Source: Nonomuraea sp. SYSU D8015
GTDB taxonomy: Bacteria > Actinomycetota > Actinomycetes > Streptosporangiales > Streptosporangiaceae
Direction of reading: 5' to 3'
NCBI RefSeq assembly: GCF_008065375.1
Contig: NZ_VJYI01000014.1
Location: 1 to 64,000 of the forward strand
DNA: 64,000 bases
In this document: positions 62,873 through 64,000 of the stretch, one piece after another
Layout: every line of letters starts with the position of its first letter
How positions within the stretch are numbered: the stretch's first letter is position 1
The notes under the pieces: generated by a model
Seen by the model: the letters and a program-made list of their open reading frames with translations, nothing else
What the model was told of the DNA's origin: nothing
Databases searched by the model: none
Program-made: the position numbers and the translations under genes

Positions 62873-62878
62873 ATGAGC

Positions 62879-63358
62879 ATGCTCGACCGTGAAGGCCCCG
62901 TCCCGCTCTACGTGCAAGTCGCCGAGATCATCCAGGAGCAGATCGTCAGCGGCGAGTTGAGGCCAGGCGAGGCCGTGCCGAGCGAGGCGGTCATGGAGGC
63001 CGAGTTCGCCATCGCCCGCACCACCGCGCGCAACGTCGCACGGGAGCTCCGCAGGCGTGGGCTGGTCCACACCATCCAAGGAGAGGGCACGTTCGTCGGC
63101 CCGCTGGGTGTGCCGCTCGTGAAGGAGTCGAGGGCCATCTACCTGATCATCGCCAAGGACGTCATCGCCAGGATCAGGCGCGGGGAGCTCCGGCCCAACC
63201 GGGCGATTCCGAGCGAGAAGGCGCTGATGCGGCGCCACGGGGTCGCCAAGGTGACCGCGCGTAAGGCCGTTGAGCATCTACGCGAACGTGGGTGGGTGTT
63301 CACTGTGCCGTACCGCGGCACCTACGTGTCCGCGCCGGAGAAATGGCCGACTTCATGA
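62879..63358 (+). CDS. double GntR winged-helix protein (copy 2), no ligand domain
   Basis: A 159-residue paralogue of the preceding gene: first winged helix (PLYVQVAEIIQEQIVSGELR, AIARTTARNVARELRRRG) and second (KDVIARIRRGELRPNRAIPS, VAKVTARKAVEHLRERG). Again no ligand-binding domain. ATG at 62879 chosen over 62873 because of the -10 spacing. The gap from copy 1 is 41 bases with its own promoter, so the two can be expressed independently. Their tandem origin by duplication is evident. Confidence 0.8.
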   Translation: MLDREGPVPLYVQVAEIIQEQIVSGELRPGEAVPSEAVMEAEFAIARTTARNVARELRRRGLVHTIQGEGTFVGPLGVPLVKESRAIYLIIAKDVIARIRRGELRPNRAIPSEKALMRRHGVAKVTARKAVEHLRERGWVFTVPYRGTYVSAPEKWPTS

Positions 63359-63372
63359 GATTCCCCGGGGAT

Positions 63373-63684
63373 TCACCGATCCGTCCCGTCGGCCTGCCGG
63401 GGTAGGCGTCGCTCGATCCTGTCTCTCACCTGCCGACGTTGGGCCGTGTGGAGTCGGGGGTCCATCCCCTCGGCCCTGAACACGGCGTCCGTGAAGGCGT
63501 CCACACTCGTGGGAGGCGCCTCCCGCAGCCGCAGTCGCTCGCTAGGTGGCAGACAGAACCCGAGATCGGCACACAGGTCGTCCAAGAGCCGCTGAACGCT
63601 GTCATGCTCCTCCACGACCAGAGTGTGCCCCAAGGCGCCGGCCCTGCGAAGGTCCGTGGTCACAGCGCTAGGAAACCGCCTCAC
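63373..63684 (-). CDS. small conserved protein coupled to the ASCH gene
   Basis: About 103 residues, starting VRRFPSAVTTDLRRAG, then LVVEEHDSVQRLLDDLCADL and VDAFTDAVFRAEGMDP; mostly helical, no membrane segment, no domain I recognise. The GTG overlaps the ASCH stop (GTGA), implying coupled expression. The open frame extends upstream but that part is antisense to nothing conserved. Confidence 0.65.
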   Translation of the reverse strand: MRRFPSAVTTDLRRAGALGHTLVVEEHDSVQRLLDDLCADLGFCLPPSERLRLREAPPTSVDAFTDAVFRAEGMDPRLHTAQRRQVRDRIERRLPRQADGTDR

Positions 63685-64000
63685 GACGTCTCTTCTCCTG
63701 AGCCGGCGACGACGCGGAACCACAGACACACGACCGTTGAGGAGTCGTCGATCTCGTGGCCGTGGCCGGCCCAGTAGCGGCGGTGGGCCTCTCGCCAGTG
63801 CTCGATCGACTCGAAGCCCTCGCCCTCGGCCTGGGCGAACTCCCACGTGACCGCCGCGAACGGTGTCAGTTCGACCCTCGTGATCTCTACTTCCGTCGCC
63901 CGCGCGCCCGTGTCGTCCACGACCACCAGATGTTCGCCGACGTGTTCCACCTCCTCCCCCTCACCCTCGTAGTCGAGAGTGAGGAGGCCGGCGGTGGCGG
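63681..64000 (-). CDS. ASCH-domain protein, 5' end outside the window
   Basis: The visible part contains the ASCH beginning ATAGLLTLDYEGEGEE, the core VEITRVELTPFAAVTWEFAQ and FESIEHWREAHRRYWAGHGH, then STVVCLWFRVV. ASCH proteins bind RNA or modified nucleosides; some hydrolyse N4-acetylcytidine. The gene continues past base 64000. Followed by a coupled small gene. Confidence 0.88.
   Translation of the reverse strand, partial: ATAGLLTLDYEGEGEEVEHVGEHLVVVDDTGARATEVEITRVELTPFAAVTWEFAQAEGEGFESIEHWREAHRRYWAGHGHEIDDSSTVVCLWFRVVAGSGEETS

Overview
The window is about 64 kb of GC-rich actinobacterial chromosome. GTG starts, ATGA/GTGA gene overlaps, TANNNT promoters next to start codons, and the conserved block dapA / rnj / ftsK / rodZ-like / rimO / pgsA / cinA / clgR / nei all fit. 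The many GntR, ROK and Ser/Thr-kinase genes suggest a soil member of the Streptosporangiales (Nonomuraea-like); this is an inference from style, not a test. I see no rRNA, tRNA, CRISPR array, plasmid origin or intact insertion sequence.

Left part (1-15 kb): a frameshifted IscB-like RuvC/HNH nuclease with a possible omega-RNA 3' end; a gamma-glutamyltransferase-like Ntn hydrolase; and a sugar locus in which two paralogous ROK regulators flank an ABC importer and an intracellular GH3 (NagZ-type) hexosaminidase, followed by a VanX-like D-Ala-D-Ala dipeptidase. Together they look like a set for reusing cell-wall fragments. Then come a GCS2/YbdK ligase, an Rrf2 regulator, and a divergent MFS exporter/TetR pair.

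15-27 kb: a translationally coupled pseudokinase/kinase pair, then the conserved chromosomal block nei2, clgR, cinA, pgsA, rimO, rodZ-like, ftsK. After ftsK come a tyrosine phosphatase and a two-gene unit of unknown function: a DUF1611-like P-loop NTPase coupled to an ABC exporter whose ATPase motifs have all decayed. 30.6-38 kb carries three large regulators that look like the osmoadaptation set osaB, osaA and osaC.

38-51 kb is a catabolic island: lacI-type regulator plus aldose epimerase, then a complete oxidative uronate pathway (uronate dehydrogenase, sugar importer, IclR regulator, KDG dehydratase, ketoglutarate-semialdehyde dehydrogenase, glucarate dehydratase) with an uncharacterised partner protein. 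Paired 16-bp palindromes, with centres exactly 19 bp apart, lie before udh, the importer, iclR and the gudD/dehydrogenase divergent promoter, so one IclR protein probably controls the whole pathway.

51-64 kb: a DUF402 protein, a two-component system divergent from an ABC-2 exporter, rnj and dapA (rejoining the conserved block), an acetyltransferase, a GntR/UTRA regulator, radC, a poorly coding low-GC stretch, a small protein divergent from two tandem proteins each made only of two GntR winged helices, and an ASCH-domain gene cut by the window end.
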